Assembly (NCBI RefSeq): GCF_013378445.1
Contig: NZ_JABXYK010000006.1
Span: 248,001-312,000, forward strand
Direction of reading: 5' to 3'
Length of the DNA stretch: 64,000 nt
Source: Mycoplana rhizolycopersici
Lineage (GTDB): Bacteria; Pseudomonadota; Alphaproteobacteria; Rhizobiales; Rhizobiaceae
The stretch's first letter is position 1. Each line of letters begins with the position of its first letter. The position numbers and the translations under genes were made by a program. The notes beneath the pieces were generated by a model. That model was not told where the DNA came from and searched no databases. It worked only from the letters and a program-made list of their open reading frames with translations. Below are positions 26,647-36,998 of the stretch, piece after piece.

Positions 26647-27333
26647 TCAGATGACGGTAAGCGAAAGGGTGGCAATGCCATCGACGCCGCAGGCGATGCG
26701 GTCGCCGCGCCGGACGGGGCCGACGCCAGCCGGCGTCCCGGTGAAGATGACGTCACCCGGCGCGAGCGCGAAAAGCTTGGAGAGTTCGGCGATGATCTCG
26801 GGCACCTTCCAGCTCATCTGGCCGAGATCGCCGTCCTGCCTGACCACGTCGTTGACCTCCAGCCAGATCCGTCCCGTCGCGGGATGGCCGCTGCGCGAAG
26901 CCGGCACTACCGGGGAGACGGGCGCGGAATGCTCGAAAGCCTTCGCAGCCGTCCACGGCTTGCCCGCCGTCTTGGCTGCCGCCTGCAGGTCGCGGCGGGT
27001 GAAGTCGATGCCGACGCCATAGCCGTAGACCAGCGAAAGCGCATCGGCCGCATCGACGTCGTTGCCGCCGGACTTCAGGAATACCACCAGTTCCACCTCG
27101 TGATGGACGTCCTCCGAGCGCGGCGGATAGGGAAAGCCCTGGCCGGCCGGCAGCAGGTTGTCCGGGTTCTTCTGGAAGAAGAACGGTGCCTCGCGCGTCG
27201 GGTCGCCTCCCATTTCCACCACGTGGTGGGCATAGTTGCGACCGACACAATAGACGCGGCGGACCGGAAAGCTCTGGTCCGTGCCTTCGATGGGCAGCAC
27301 CGTGGGCGGGGTGGCGGGAAAAGCCAGCGGCAT
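26647..27333 (-). CDS. Fumarylacetoacetate hydrolase family protein
   Basis: This is a 228-residue FAH-fold enzyme. It contains VRRVYCVGRNYAHHVVEMG near the N-terminus, the catalytic and metal segment HHEVELVVFL (about residues 74-83), YGYGVGIDFTRRDLQ (about 104-118) and a GDVIFTGTPAGVG motif near 196-208. Such proteins hydrolyse acylpyruvates or decarboxylate oxaloacetate; the fumarylpyruvate/acylpyruvase group (YcgM, FAHD1-like) is the closest in size. ATG 27333 has GGGGAGA upstream. It forms a likely operon with the gamma-CA-like gene. Confidence 0.9.
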   Translation of the reverse strand: MPLAFPATPPTVLPIEGTDQSFPVRRVYCVGRNYAHHVVEMGGDPTREAPFFFQKNPDNLLPAGQGFPYPPRSEDVHHEVELVVFLKSGGNDVDAADALSLVYGYGVGIDFTRRDLQAAAKTAGKPWTAAKAFEHSAPVSPVVPASRSGHPATGRIWLEVNDVVRQDGDLGQMSWKVPEIIAELSKLFALAPGDVIFTGTPAGVGPVRRGDRIACGVDGIATLSLTVI

Positions 27334-27814
27334 GACGTGTTCTCCCCTTGCTGTCGATTCTCGCGCCACATTACCACCGCGCGCGGCGATGCGGACAGGA
27401 ATTGATCGTAAATTGGGTCCGCGAGGGGCGATCGCGTTTGGGATCTAAACCGCGACGGCGGATAGGACTTCGCCATTGCAGCCGCTGGAAAAAGACATCC
27501 TTGCCTGCGGTGGTCCGCAGCAGCGCGCCCTCGATAAGGATCGATAGCGTTACGGCCGGACGAGAATCATCTGATTCCCGGCGCAGCGGAAAAATGCACG
27601 TCCTGGTATCGGATTTTCACGCCTGGATTGGTCAGTTTCATCCTATAAGAGTGTCATTTTTGCCGCATTGCCACGAGAAGCATTTGTTGATGCATCGCCA
27701 CACGTGCATTCCGCTTGGCCCGGTGGGAGAGCGCCAATAAACCTCTTGTGTCACGACATGCGTCCAAAAATCAGCATTCGTTGTCGACGGCTTGAGCGGA
27801 TTTGGGGGGGACAC
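27334..27814. other. Intergenic, no gene recognised
   Basis: This 481-bp divergent region lies between the FAH-family gene and the outer-membrane protein gene. Open frames continue upstream of the latter, but they lack coding character and a ribosome binding site. The promoters of both genes should be here. Confidence 0.45.
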
Positions 27815-28576
27815 GTGTTCGCAAAGGGAGTTCTTCTGACGGTTTCGGCCGTCTGCGTTGTTGTACTGTCGTCGGGTGCCCGTGCTGCGGATCAGACGCT
27901 TTCGGCACCTGCGGCGTCCTGGTCCGGTTGCTATGTCGGCGCCAATGTCGGTTACGCTCGCGCGGATTCCGACGTGACGGACGCGCCTTTCCGTGACGGT
28001 GCCTATGCCGGCAGCGGCTTTTCCTGGAATGCCGCCGGTGCCCCCTACGACACCTTCGGGACGGACGACGCCGGTATCGCAGGCGGCGTCGAAGCCGGAT
28101 GCGACCGCCAGTTCGATCTCGGCGGCAACGCCTTCGTCCTGGGCGGAGTAATTGATTTCTCGCTCACCAATCTTGGCGGAACCCGAACCTCTGCGATCAG
28201 CAGCGACACCCATGCCGGCTTCGACGTCGACTGGACGGCGAGCGCGCGACTGCGGGCCGGCATCGCTGCCTCCGACGTGCTGCTCTATGTGACCGGCGGC
28301 TATGCGCTCGCCAACATCGACGTGCGTGCCTACGACCGGACCTTGCCGACGGTGATGGATGTTTCCGGTGGCGGGACGGAGAACGGCTGGGTGGCGGGCG
28401 GCGGCGTCGAGTGGCGGTTCAAGCCGGACTGGTCGGTCGGGCTTGAATACCTGCACTACGATTTCGGCAAGGTGACGGCCACAGGGGCTGCGACCTTCCC
28501 CTCGGAGGCCTATCCGCGCTTCGAAAACGACGTGACCTTCGACACGATCCGCATCGGACTGAAGTGGCGGATGTAG
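27815..28576 (+). CDS. Outer-membrane beta-barrel protein (OmpA-like transmembrane domain / Omp25-31 type)
   Basis: This protein is about 253 residues. GTG 27815 is preferred: GGGGGGG lies a few bases upstream, and translation begins with a good signal peptide (FAKGVLLTVSAVCVVVLSSG, cleavage at ARA-AD). The mature protein opens with WSGCYVGANVGYARADS, the hallmark of rhizobial and Brucella Omp25/Omp31-type porin-family barrels. It continues with alternating strands (GAEAGCDRQF-like turns, LRAGIAASDVLLYVTGGYAL, WSVGLEYLHYDFG) and ends DTIRIGLKWRM, a normal C-terminal strand. A structural or porin role in the outer membrane is inferred. Confidence 0.85.
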   Translation: MFAKGVLLTVSAVCVVVLSSGARAADQTLSAPAASWSGCYVGANVGYARADSDVTDAPFRDGAYAGSGFSWNAAGAPYDTFGTDDAGIAGGVEAGCDRQFDLGGNAFVLGGVIDFSLTNLGGTRTSAISSDTHAGFDVDWTASARLRAGIAASDVLLYVTGGYALANIDVRAYDRTLPTVMDVSGGGTENGWVAGGGVEWRFKPDWSVGLEYLHYDFGKVTATGAATFPSEAYPRFENDVTFDTIRIGLKWRM

Positions 28577-28633
28577 CCGCCGACATCCGTTTTATACCAA
28601 CGTCCCGGACAGCCCCGCTGGAGCAAAGTCACC

Positions 28634-31600
28634 ATGGCCCTGCCTGAAACACTGGACTTCGACGACATCGCACTCCCCGACGGCATGTACAGCTATGGTG
28701 AGAGCCAGCGCCAGTTCGGCAACTGGACCGTCACGCTCTATGACGGTAACGGCAACATCGCGGATCCGCTGAATAATTTTCTCGACGTGACCAACGATCC
28801 CGCCCCGACCGATCTTGCCGGTTCCGGCGACAACGCGCTGATCGTTAATGGCTTCTATGGGCAGTCAGCGGCGGCAAGCTTCGCTTCGACGGGCGGGGAC
28901 GCGTTCTGGCTGGAGAGTTTCCACATCCAGAACTACGGGATGGACGGCTCGCTGCCTGCGGCGACGGTGTGGGTGGTCGGCTATCGCGACGGCGTGGAGC
29001 TGGATCGCATGTCCTTGATCCTCGGCGCGGACCCGGTGCTGGTCAGCCCGACGGGTACGGCCTGGCGCAGCATCGACGAATTTCGCATCGTGCAGGATGA
29101 GACCGGTGAGACAGGGGGCGAGTTCCAGCCGGCGGACATCGCCTTCTCCATCGATGACATCGTCGTTGCGGCGCCCGTGCCGACCGCCAGCATCGTCGTT
29201 GCCGACGGCGCCTTGACGGCCGGCGAGACCTCGCTCGTCACCATCACCTTCAGCGAGGCCGTTACCGGCTTCACCAACGCCGACCTGACGGTGGAAAACG
29301 GAACGTTGAGCTTCGTTTCCTCCAGCGACGGCGGCGTCACCTGGACGGCAACATTCACCCCGACTGCGAGCATTACCGACGCCACCAATGTGATCACGCT
29401 GGACAATAGTGGCATTTCCACCATTGCCGGCAATGCCGGTATCGGAACGACCACTTCGAACAACTATGCGATCGACACGCAGCGTCCGACCGCGACGATT
29501 GTGGTGGCGGATACGGCGCTTAGGATCGGCGAGACCTCGCAGGTGACGATCACCTTCAGTGAGGCTGTCACCGGCTTCACCCTCGCGGACCTGACAGCCC
29601 AGGGAGGGGCGTTGAGTGGCCTCTCGACGAGCGACAACATCGTCTATACCGCGACGTTCACGCCGTCTGCGAGCTATTCTGACACGACCAATCTGATCAC
29701 GCTGGACAACAGCGGCGTTGTCGACGGGGCCGGAAATGCCGGGACCGGCACGACGAACTCGAACAACTATGCGATCGACACGCTGCGCCCGGCCGCAACG
29801 ATCGTGATTTCAGACACTGCGCTGACTGCTGGCGAGACCTCGCTCGTGACGATCACCTTCAGCGAGGCCGTTACCGGCTTCACCAACGCCGACCTGACGG
29901 TAGAAAACGGAACGTTGAGCGTCCTTTCCTCCAGCGACGGCGGCATCACCTGGACCGCGACGTTCACCCCATCTGCGAGCATCACCGACACCACCAACGT
30001 GATCACGCTGGACAATACCGGTGTTGCCGACGCTGCCGGCAATGCCGGGACTGGAGCGACCACCTCGAACAACTATGAGATCGACACGGTGCGTCCGACG
30101 GCGACGATTGTGGTCGGGGACACGGCGTTGAGGATCGGCGAGACCTCGACGGTGACGATCACCTTCAGCGAGGCCGTCTCCGGCTTCGACAACGCCGACC
30201 TGACGGTCGAAAACGGAACGTTGAGCGCCGTTTCCTCCACCGATGGCGGCATCACCTGGACGGCGACGTTCACGCCATCTGCGAGCACCACCGACGCCAC
30301 CAACGTGATCACGCTGGACAATAGTGGTGTTGCCAACTTTGGCAATGCCGGGACCGGGACGACGACCTCGAACAACTACGCGATCGACACGCAGCGGCCG
30401 ACAGCAACGATCGTGATGACGGATACGGCACTGGCGATCGGCGAGACCTCGCTGGTGACGATTACCTTCAGCGAGGCTGTCACCGGCCTCACCAACGCCG
30501 ACCTGACGGTGGAAAACGGTACGTTGACCGCCGTTTCCTCCAGCGACGGCGGCATCACCTGGATGGCGACGTTCACGCCATCGGCGAGCATCGCCGACAC
30601 CAGCAACGTGATCACGCTGGACAATACCGGTATCGCCGACGCTGCCGGCAATGCCGGGACCGGCACGACGACCTCGAACAACTACGCGATAGACGGCGTC
30701 CGTCCGACTGCGACGATCGGGGTGGCGGATACGGCTCTGGCGGCCGGCGAGACCTCGCAGGTGACGATCACTTTCAGCGAGGCTGTCACCGGCTTTACCA
30801 ACGCCGACCTGACGGTGGAAAACGGAACGCTGAGCGCTGTTTCCTCCAGTGATGGCGGCATCACCTGGATGGCGACGTTCACGCCATCAGCGAGCATCAC
30901 CGACACCAGCAACGTGATCACGCTGGACAATACCGGGATCGCCGACGCTGCCGGCAATGCCGGGACCGGCACGACCATTTCGAACAACTACGCGATCGAC
31001 ACGACTGCACCGGTGGTGACGTCGGTGGGCGTTCCCCTGAATGGCACTTATTCGACGAGCCAGCACCTGGACTTCACTGTCAACCTCAGCGAAGCCGTCA
31101 TGGTCAACACGGGTGGTGGCACGCCACAGCTTGCGGTGACGCTCGACACCGGCGGGACCGTCTATGCGTCCTATCTATCTGGCAGCGGTACCAACTCGCT
31201 GGTCTTCCGTCTGACCGTGAGCGCCGGTCAGGAGGACACGAACGGCATTTCGCTGGGGGGGCTTAGCCTGAACGGCGGCACGATCAAGGATACCGGCGGC
31301 AACGACACGGTCCTGGCGCTGAACAATGTGTACTCCACAAGCGGTGTCCTGGTTGACGCCCGCGGCCCGACGGCCATGATCGACGTCGCCGACACGGTCC
31401 TGACACCGGGCGAGACCTCGCTTGTCACCATCACCTTCAGCGAGGCCGTCGCTGACCTCTCCACTGGGGTTTTCGTCGTTGCCAACGGCACGCTCAGCGG
31501 GCTCACTTCGTCCGATGGCGGCATCACCTGGACGGCGACGCTGACGCCTGCCGCCGGCATTTCCGACGCCACCAACGTCATCACGCTCTACAACAGCCTT

Positions 31601-33859
31601 GTCGCCGATCTCTCCGGCAATGCCGGCATCGGCACGACGACATCGAACAACTATGCCGTCGACCTGGGCGTCGTGCCCAACCAGCCGCCCGTCCTGACCG
31701 GGGATCTGGAGGCGACGGTGAAGGAGGGCGGCAGCTACACGCTGACGACCGCCGATCTCTCTTTCAGCGATTCCGACGACGGCGCCTCCGGTGTCCGCTT
31801 CACCGTCTCCGGCCCGTCGGCCGGCAAGATCCACGTGAACGGCAAGGCGGCAACGAGCTTCACCGGCGCCGAGCTTGCCGCCGGCAAGGTGACGTTCGTC
31901 CATGACGGCTCCGAGACGAGCAAGGCCTCGTTCAAGGTGTTCGTCGAGGACGGCAACGAGGACGGCTCGACGCCCGTAACCTCGGCCTTCAACTTCGCCG
32001 TGACCCCGGTGAACGATGCGCCCGTCCTGACAGGCGACCTGAAGGCGACGGTGAAGGAGGGGGGCAGCTACACGCTGACCAAGGCCGATCTGTCCTTCAG
32101 CGATCCCGACGATGGCGCCTCCGGCGTCCGCTTCACCGTCTCCGGCCAGTCGGCCGGCAAGGTCCACGTGAACGGCAAGGTGGCAACGAGCTTCACCGGC
32201 GCCGAGCTTGCCGCCGGCAAGGTGACGTTCGTCCATGACGGCTCCGAGACGAGCAAGGCCTCGTTCAAGGTGTTCGTCGAGGATGGCAACGAGGACGGCT
32301 CGACGCCCGTAAACTCGGCCTTCAACTTCGTCGTGACGCCGGTGAACGATGCGCCCGTCCTGACAGGCGACCTCAAGGCTGCGGTGGACGAGGGGGGCAG
32401 CTACACGCTGACCAAGTCCGACCTCTATTTCACCGACCCCGACGACGGCGCCTCCGGCGTCCGCTTCACCGTCTCCGGCCAGTCGGCCGGCAAGATCCAG
32501 GTGAACGGCAAGACGGCAACGAGCTTCACCGGCGCCGAGCTTGCCGCCGGCAAGGTGACGTTCGTCCATGACGGCTCCGAGACGAGCAAGGCCTCGTTCA
32601 AGGTGTTCATCGAGGATGGCAACGAGGACGGCTCGACGCCCGTAACCTCGGCCTTCAACTTCGCCGTGACCCCGGTGAACGATGCGCCCGTCCTGACCGG
32701 AGACCTGAAGGCGACGGTGAAGGAGGGGGGCAGCTACACGCTGACCAAGTCCGACCTCTATTTCACCGACTCCGACGACGGCGCCTCCGGCGTCCGCTTC
32801 ACCGTCTCCGGCCAGTCGGCCGGCAAGATCCAGGTGAACGGCAAGGCGGCGACGAGCTTTACCGGCGCCGAGCTTGCGGCCGGCAAGGTGACGTTCGTCC
32901 ACAACGGCTCCGAGACGACCAAGGCCTCGTTCAAGGTGTTCGTCGAGGATGGCAACGAGGACGGCTCGAAGCCTGTCGCCAAAACTTTCGACTTCGCCGT
33001 GACGCCGGTGAACGACGCGCCGAAACTGGTGATGAAGCAGGTGCTGAAGTCGATCGCGGAAGATGCCTCGACCGGATCGGCACGCAAGGTGGCCACGCTT
33101 TCCATCTCCGATCCCGACGGTGGCGGCAACAACAAGTTGTCACTGAAGGGGTCCGACGCCAAGTTCTTCGAGATCAAGAACGGTGCACTCTGGTTGAAGA
33201 AGGGCGCCAAGCTCGATCACGACGGCAATCCGTCGCTCAACGTGACCGTCCGTCTCGACGATCCTTCGATCGGCAAGAGCTACGAGGCATCTAAGACCTT
33301 TAAGGTTTCGGTCTCCGAGGGCGCACCAAAACCTGGCACCTCCGGCAGCGACAAAATCGTCGGGACGTCCGGCAACGACGTTTTGAACGGCAAGGGTGGC
33401 AACGACGTGATCCTGGGCGGCGCGGGCAACGACCGCCTGATTGGCGGTACCGGTGCCGATACGTTGACGGGCGGGGCGGGACGCGACGTCTTCATCTTCA
33501 CCTCGGAGAAGGACAGCGCTCCCGGTCAGTCCGGTTTCGTCAACAACAGCGGCTACAACCCACAGTCGGGCGATGGCAAGCGAGATCTCATCACCGACTT
33601 CGTCCACGGCAAGGACAAGCTCGACGTGTCCCAGATTGACGCCAACGACAAGACCGCAGGCGATCAGGCTTTCACCTGGCGCGGCAAGAACGACTTCACC
33701 GGCAAGGTGGGCGAACTGATCTACCGCATCTTCGACGAGAAGGGCACCAAGGATGACCGCACCATCGTCTACGGCGACACCGACCACGACGGCCGAGCCG
33801 ACTTCCAGTTCGAACTGGCGGGGATCATCAACCTGACGAAATCCGACTTCATCCTCTGA
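28634..33859 (+). CDS. Giant repeat protein with Ig-like, cadherin-like and RTX domains
   Basis: This 1741-residue protein is probably a type I-secreted surface or matrix protein. The N-terminal 180 residues look like a carbohydrate- or PEP-CTERM-like beta domain ([17 protein letters not shown]). Six Ig-like repeats of about 101 residues each follow (about 181-790; motif [20 protein letters not shown]), then one divergent Ig-like domain (about 790-905) and a seventh, degenerate repeat (about 911-1010). Next are four 111-residue cadherin-like repeats (about 1018-1460; [16 protein letters not shown]). A further beta domain precedes the hemolysin-type calcium repeats (about 1570-1610; [20 protein letters not shown]) and an M10/RTX C-terminal domain ending in LTKSDFIL. 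There is no Sec signal. A calcium-dependent adhesin role is inferred. Confidence 0.85.
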   Translation: MALPETLDFDDIALPDGMYSYGESQRQFGNWTVTLYDGNGNIADPLNNFLDVTNDPAPTDLAGSGDNALIVNGFYGQSAAASFASTGGDAFWLESFHIQNYGMDGSLPAATVWVVGYRDGVELDRMSLILGADPVLVSPTGTAWRSIDEFRIVQDETGETGGEFQPADIAFSIDDIVVAAPVPTASIVVADGALTAGETSLVTITFSEAVTGFTNADLTVENGTLSFVSSSDGGVTWTATFTPTASITDATNVITLDNSGISTIAGNAGIGTTTSNNYAIDTQRPTATIVVADTALRIGETSQVTITFSEAVTGFTLADLTAQGGALSGLSTSDNIVYTATFTPSASYSDTTNLITLDNSGVVDGAGNAGTGTTNSNNYAIDTLRPAATIVISDTALTAGETSLVTITFSEAVTGFTNADLTVENGTLSVLSSSDGGITWTATFTPSASITDTTNVITLDNTGVADAAGNAGTGATTSNNYEIDTVRPTATIVVGDTALRIGETSTVTITFSEAVSGFDNADLTVENGTLSAVSSTDGGITWTATFTPSASTTDATNVITLDNSGVANFGNAGTGTTTSNNYAIDTQRPTATIVMTDTALAIGETSLVTITFSEAVTGLTNADLTVENGTLTAVSSSDGGITWMATFTPSASIADTSNVITLDNTGIADAAGNAGTGTTTSNNYAIDGVRPTATIGVADTALAAGETSQVTITFSEAVTGFTNADLTVENGTLSAVSSSDGGITWMATFTPSASITDTSNVITLDNTGIADAAGNAGTGTTISNNYAIDTTAPVVTSVGVPLNGTYSTSQHLDFTVNLSEAVMVNTGGGTPQLAVTLDTGGTVYASYLSGSGTNSLVFRLTVSAGQEDTNGISLGGLSLNGGTIKDTGGNDTVLALNNVYSTSGVLVDARGPTAMIDVADTVLTPGETSLVTITFSEAVADLSTGVFVVANGTLSGLTSSDGGITWTATLTPAAGISDATNVITLYNSLVADLSGNAGIGTTTSNNYAVDLGVVPNQPPVLTGDLEATVKEGGSYTLTTADLSFSDSDDGASGVRFTVSGPSAGKIHVNGKAATSFTGAELAAGKVTFVHDGSETSKASFKVFVEDGNEDGSTPVTSAFNFAVTPVNDAPVLTGDLKATVKEGGSYTLTKADLSFSDPDDGASGVRFTVSGQSAGKVHVNGKVATSFTGAELAAGKVTFVHDGSETSKASFKVFVEDGNEDGSTPVNSAFNFVVTPVNDAPVLTGDLKAAVDEGGSYTLTKSDLYFTDPDDGASGVRFTVSGQSAGKIQVNGKTATSFTGAELAAGKVTFVHDGSETSKASFKVFIEDGNEDGSTPVTSAFNFAVTPVNDAPVLTGDLKATVKEGGSYTLTKSDLYFTDSDDGASGVRFTVSGQSAGKIQVNGKAATSFTGAELAAGKVTFVHNGSETTKASFKVFVEDGNEDGSKPVAKTFDFAVTPVNDAPKLVMKQVLKSIAEDASTGSARKVATLSISDPDGGGNNKLSLKGSDAKFFEIKNGALWLKKGAKLDHDGNPSLNVTVRLDDPSIGKSYEASKTFKVSVSEGAPKPGTSGSDKIVGTSGNDVLNGKGGNDVILGGAGNDRLIGGTGADTLTGGAGRDVFIFTSEKDSAPGQSGFVNNSGYNPQSGDGKRDLITDFVHGKDKLDVSQIDANDKTAGDQAFTWRGKNDFTGKVGELIYRIFDEKGTKDDRTIVYGDTDHDGRADFQFELAGIINLTKSDFIL
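29180..31005 (+). repeat. Tandem 303-bp repeats encoding Ig-like domains
   Basis: Six in-frame units of about 303 bp (starting near 29180, 29485, 29788, 30091, 30394 and 30700) are highly similar at DNA level. The blocks encoding [20 protein letters not shown] and [18 protein letters not shown] recur with few changes. Units 5 and 6 are the most alike. Confidence 0.85.
31688..33019 (+). repeat. Four tandem 333-bp repeats encoding cadherin-like domains
   Basis: Units begin with CCCGTCCTGACC/A at 31688, 32021, 32354 and 32687, exactly 333 bp apart. Long stretches (for example the DNA coding [20 protein letters not shown]) are nearly identical between units, implying recent duplication or ongoing homogenisation. 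Confidence 0.9.
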
Positions 33860-33866
33860 CGCACAG

Positions 33867-33898
33867 GATCCCGAAAGCTGGAAATCGCTTTCGGGATC
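33867..33898 (+). terminator. Hairpin after the giant repeat protein gene
   Basis: The perfect 12-bp stem GATCCCGAAAGC/GCTTTCGGGATC with an 8-base loop lies 7 bp after the stop codon. There is no T-run, so it may stabilise the mRNA end rather than terminate alone. Confidence 0.6.
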
Positions 33899-34051
33899 GG
33901 CACGTGTGGGATCTGCGGCGACCGGCAATGTAGTGAGGAACTGGCCCCGTTGTGCTCATTGCGCTCGACCAGGAGACGCCTCCGGTATAAAGCCAACTCA
34001 TCGGAGGCGTCCGCGCAGCGGCAAGAATTGCATGCTGCCACATCCTTTTAT

Positions 34052-34348
34052 CTATATTCTGGTCCCCAAGCCGCCCGCATCTCCGTTCTCAAAGGGCGTC
34101 AGAGGTCTGACGGCCATGCCCGCTTCCATGGACGCGGCCACGAAGGCCTCTCGCGCGATCGCGAGAGGGGCTGTGCTATCAAGCGATGCTCTGCACAGAA
34201 CAATTGCGCGGTCGTAATTTTGGCCCCTCCGTGAGGGCCATTCATTTTCGAGAAAGTCGAGCGCGTCGTAGGGGCCATGGAACACGCGCTGAATGCCGCA
34301 AGGTAATGAAACGTTGACCACGACCGACCAAGGATTATCTGAAAGCAT
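34052..34348 (-). CDS. DUF982 domain protein
   Basis: This is a 98-residue protein. The DUF982 pattern is visible: PWSVVVNVSLPCGIQRVFHG at the start, ALDFLENEWPSRRGQNYDRA in the middle, and PLAIAREAFVAASMEAGM towards the end. AAAGGAGGATACC directly before the ATG is a very strong ribosome binding site. DUF982 is largely confined to Rhizobiales and occurs in many paralogues per genome; its function is unknown. A second member lies in the prophage at 50595-50849. Confidence 0.88.
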   Translation of the reverse strand: MLSDNPWSVVVNVSLPCGIQRVFHGPYDALDFLENEWPSRRGQNYDRAIVLCRASLDSTAPLAIAREAFVAASMEAGMAVRPLTPFENGDAGGLGTRI

Positions 34349-34574
34349 GGTATCCTCCTTTTAAAGTGCTCAAAGGAAGTCAGCAGTCCGAGAACGAAAA
34401 AAAGGTCGACGGAATTACCGCCGACCGTAATTTTTCGAAGCATTCAAGCAATCTGTCGTGGTCAACAGATGATTCGTTTTAACACATAATTTTTGTTGCT
34501 CGATCAATATATTGTGATATTTCGCGTGTTCTCGTTATTGTTCCGGCTTATTCGCCGGTGGCGATATTCCTCTT

Positions 34575-35909
34575 TCAAAACAGGAAATCACCCTTTGCCA
34601 GCGACAGGGCATCATCGAGGTGGATCGCAAAGTCAGCCTTTTTGTCGCCGTTGACGTCGCCATAAATGTAAGTGTCCGACTTCGATTTGGAGTAGCGGAC
34701 CTCGCCCGGATCCCCGGTGAACGATTTAGATCCGACAAACTCGAATGCCTGATCACCGGATTTCTTCGTGTTGGCGTCGATCTCCCTCAAATCAATCTTG
34801 TCGCCCTGCTTCTTGCTGAAATCGAAAATCGTGTCGCGACCATTTGCTTTGACTGTGGAGTCTTTGGTCGATGTGAAGACGAAAAGGTCTTTTCCTCCCC
34901 CTCCATAGAGATCGTCGGCCCCACGCAAGCCTGTCATTTTGTCACTTCCGCCATTGCCTCGAAGCGTATTGTTTTCCGAGTTGCCCAGAAGCGTGTCGTT
35001 CCTGGTTCCGCCCGAGACGTTCTCAAAATTGCGGATGAGGAATATTCCATCCCCCGTGTCAACAACGTCACTGACGGACAGGTCGATGTTCAGACCGCGG
35101 GTAAATGCCGACATGTTCAAAGTGTCAGAGTTCCGGTCGGCACCGGAAGAAACACCCGATCCGCCATCGACAATGACGAATTGGTCGGCGTCGGCCAACT
35201 TCTTCAGGATTACAGTGTCAGCGTCACGGTTGCCGAAAATCGCGTCAGCCCCTCCGGAACCGACGGTGATGGTGTCAGACCCTCTGCTCCCAACGATAGT
35301 TCCAATCCAGCCCGATGAAGTGGTGATCTTGTCGTTTCCCCGCCCTGCATCAATGCTTTCCACCTCGGCCAGCGCAGCGATCTTTATAATATCACGGTCG
35401 CCGCCGGCGCGAATGTTTCCAGCACCGCCAGAACCGATAGTGACCTGGTTGTCACCGTGACCGACAGATAGATAATCGACGAAGCCGGCGCCCGTCTTTA
35501 CGATGTCATTTCCGGCTCCGAGTTCGACCAGGCCGGCTCCGGCCGCGCCGAGTGTTACTATTTCGGCATTTCCGCTGCCTTTGATTATGTCGACGTATGT
35601 CTTGTTCAGCTTTGCAACGCTCTTCCCCGCATCGTCCAGAGAGCCCAGAAGGAGGTACCCGATGCTGCCGCCAGATCCGGAAGTGGCATCTTTGATGCTG
35701 GCTTTCACCTGTCCTGTGAAACGGAACATATCAATGTTCCAGCCACCACCTTTTAGGGTATATGTTGCAGTGCGCACCGGTAGAGAGTCTTCGACCCAGG
35801 TGTCCACGTAGAGGAGCCACTTTCCGCTCCAACTATAGTCATCGACGCCGACACTAAATGGCGTTGTACCATCGAGTGTGACACTGATGTTTGATGTCAG
35901 TGTAGTCAT
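34575..35909 (-). CDS. RTX calcium-binding repeat protein, putative type I secretion substrate
   Basis: This is a 444-residue protein. ATG 35909 is preceded by GGGGG. The N-terminal 110 residues are a beta-rich domain (SWSGKWLLYVDTWVEDSLP) without a Sec signal. The middle has many short glycine/aspartate repeats of the hemolysin type (GAGNDIVKTGAG, GHGDNQVTIGSGGAGNIRAG, GNSENNTLRGNGGSDKMTGL). The last 110 residues form the RTX C-terminal domain (DLFVFTSTKDST, DTIFDFSKKQGDKIDLREID) and closely parallel the end of the giant protein at 28634-33859. It is probably exported by the same type I system, which is not in the window. Confidence 0.82.
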   Translation of the reverse strand: MTTLTSNISVTLDGTTPFSVGVDDYSWSGKWLLYVDTWVEDSLPVRTATYTLKGGGWNIDMFRFTGQVKASIKDATSGSGGSIGYLLLGSLDDAGKSVAKLNKTYVDIIKGSGNAEIVTLGAAGAGLVELGAGNDIVKTGAGFVDYLSVGHGDNQVTIGSGGAGNIRAGGDRDIIKIAALAEVESIDAGRGNDKITTSSGWIGTIVGSRGSDTITVGSGGADAIFGNRDADTVILKKLADADQFVIVDGGSGVSSGADRNSDTLNMSAFTRGLNIDLSVSDVVDTGDGIFLIRNFENVSGGTRNDTLLGNSENNTLRGNGGSDKMTGLRGADDLYGGGGKDLFVFTSTKDSTVKANGRDTIFDFSKKQGDKIDLREIDANTKKSGDQAFEFVGSKSFTGDPGEVRYSKSKSDTYIYGDVNGDKKADFAIHLDDALSLAKGDFLF

Positions 35910-36635
35910 TTGAATTCCCCCAATCCCCTGGCATTTCGAATCCATAGACAAAAAATCTACGGGCTGCTCACTTTACGTGCGTCGATCTGCAAATCAACGT
36001 TGAAAATGGAAAAAGATTCGCGCATAGTCTGTCATTGGGGCGCGATCTCATCGGGGGATTCTTGGCTCCGAGCAACATCGGTCTGTTCTCAGGACGAAGC
36101 GGTTGGGGTATATTTCCAACATGCTGTCCGGTGGCGGGGGGCGTGCCGATGAGACGTCGCGGTGCAGTTGGAAGTCCGCTTCTTGCCGGATGCGTTCTTG
36201 TGTGCATTACGGCGGCGGTTGTCTCCCTGTGTTTCTTCGTGATGTTGAAATCCTACGGACCCTTGGTGGTCGCCGCTTCAATTTATTCCGAGGTCCGTTG
36301 AGGAATTCCGTTGGCGGACCGATCAATCGGGACCGCGCGCCGCCACGTCATTGATTTCGAACAGGGGCGACACTCCGTCCTGTCGCGGATCGCTCGAAAT
36401 CCTTTTCCCGGGCTGACCATGCGATGGCGCCTTGCTCAGCAAGTAACGCCTCGCGTTATGCCCGTCTGTGCGGTACAAGCCTTTGACCCATCGCGCGACG
36501 CCCGCGCTCGGCTATGGCGCCGATGCTGCATGGCCCGGCCAACTCCTGCGGCACAGCAATTCTATGGCAGAAATAGGCGTGGCAGCGGGTGGAACGATCA
36601 AATGAAACATACACAAATTCCGGCAAGTGACTGAA
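35910..36635. other. Intergenic region upstream of the dusA junction
   Basis: This stretch of roughly 725 bp has no gene I can defend. A short frame at 36149-36301 encodes a hydrophobic peptide (LLAGCVLVCITAAVVSLCFF) and could be a 50-residue membrane protein, but it lacks a clear ribosome binding site. Composition is still chromosome-like up to about 36600. Confidence 0.4.
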
Positions 36636-36737
36636 ATGTATAGACATTCTATAAGAACGGGGACCAAGATCTTCGCCACGGCGCCGATGATCGACTGGTC
36701 TGAAGTGGGGAAAAAATATAATAAAAACAATGTCTAA
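36636..36737 (+). pseudogene. dusA: dusA 5' fragment left by element integration
   Basis: Translation from ATG 36636 gives MYRHSIRTGTKIFATAPMID-WSE, then a switch to GKKYNKNNV and a stop. The block KIFATAPMIDW is the conserved N-terminus of tRNA-dihydrouridine synthase A (KIFxVAPMxDWTDRHCR). The TDRHCR continuation and the remaining 300 residues are absent, and the DNA becomes AT-rich at the break. The dusA 5' end is the known target of a family of phage-type integrases, so this is read as an integration junction. The rest of dusA should lie at the other end of the element. Confidence 0.7.
36669..36698. other. Putative attachment site (attL) within dusA
   Basis: The dusA-coding sequence around GGCGCCGATGATCGACTGG (36680-36698) covers the codons APMIDW where host-like coding ends. 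It is the probable core duplicated by integration. The partner copy is not in this window, so the exact core length cannot be seen. Confidence 0.55.
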
Positions 36738-36998
36738 GTATATCTTGTAGCAAAATTGTAGCTGAATAAATGAGTCGAGTTGAGTGAATGTCCTGCACCT
36801 ACGGTGCCGGATGCTAGATACCCGGTACGCAGGTAACATTCGTCGCGTTGGATGATTTGTCGAGCGCACTTTAGCTGTTGATTAGACCAGTCATCCCGAT
36901 TTCGATAGTTGGTGCTAACGATCACAGGCACTAACCTCTCATCTGCGCTTTGCGCCTCTATGGTGGACCACAGCTATCGGGACTTAGGGCAGAAACCA

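Noticed and set aside
27668-27814. N-terminal extension of the outer-membrane protein
   Set aside because: The upstream in-frame codons are not followed by a sensible signal peptide; the GTG at 27815 is.
31175-32902. 575-codon antisense frame in the giant repeat gene
   Set aside because: It exists because the 333-bp repeats keep the opposite strand open; its repeats are a by-product of the real coding repeats.
31688-33019. Tandem DNA repeats as a satellite or transposon
   Set aside because: They are in frame, a multiple of three, and encode known cadherin-like domains.
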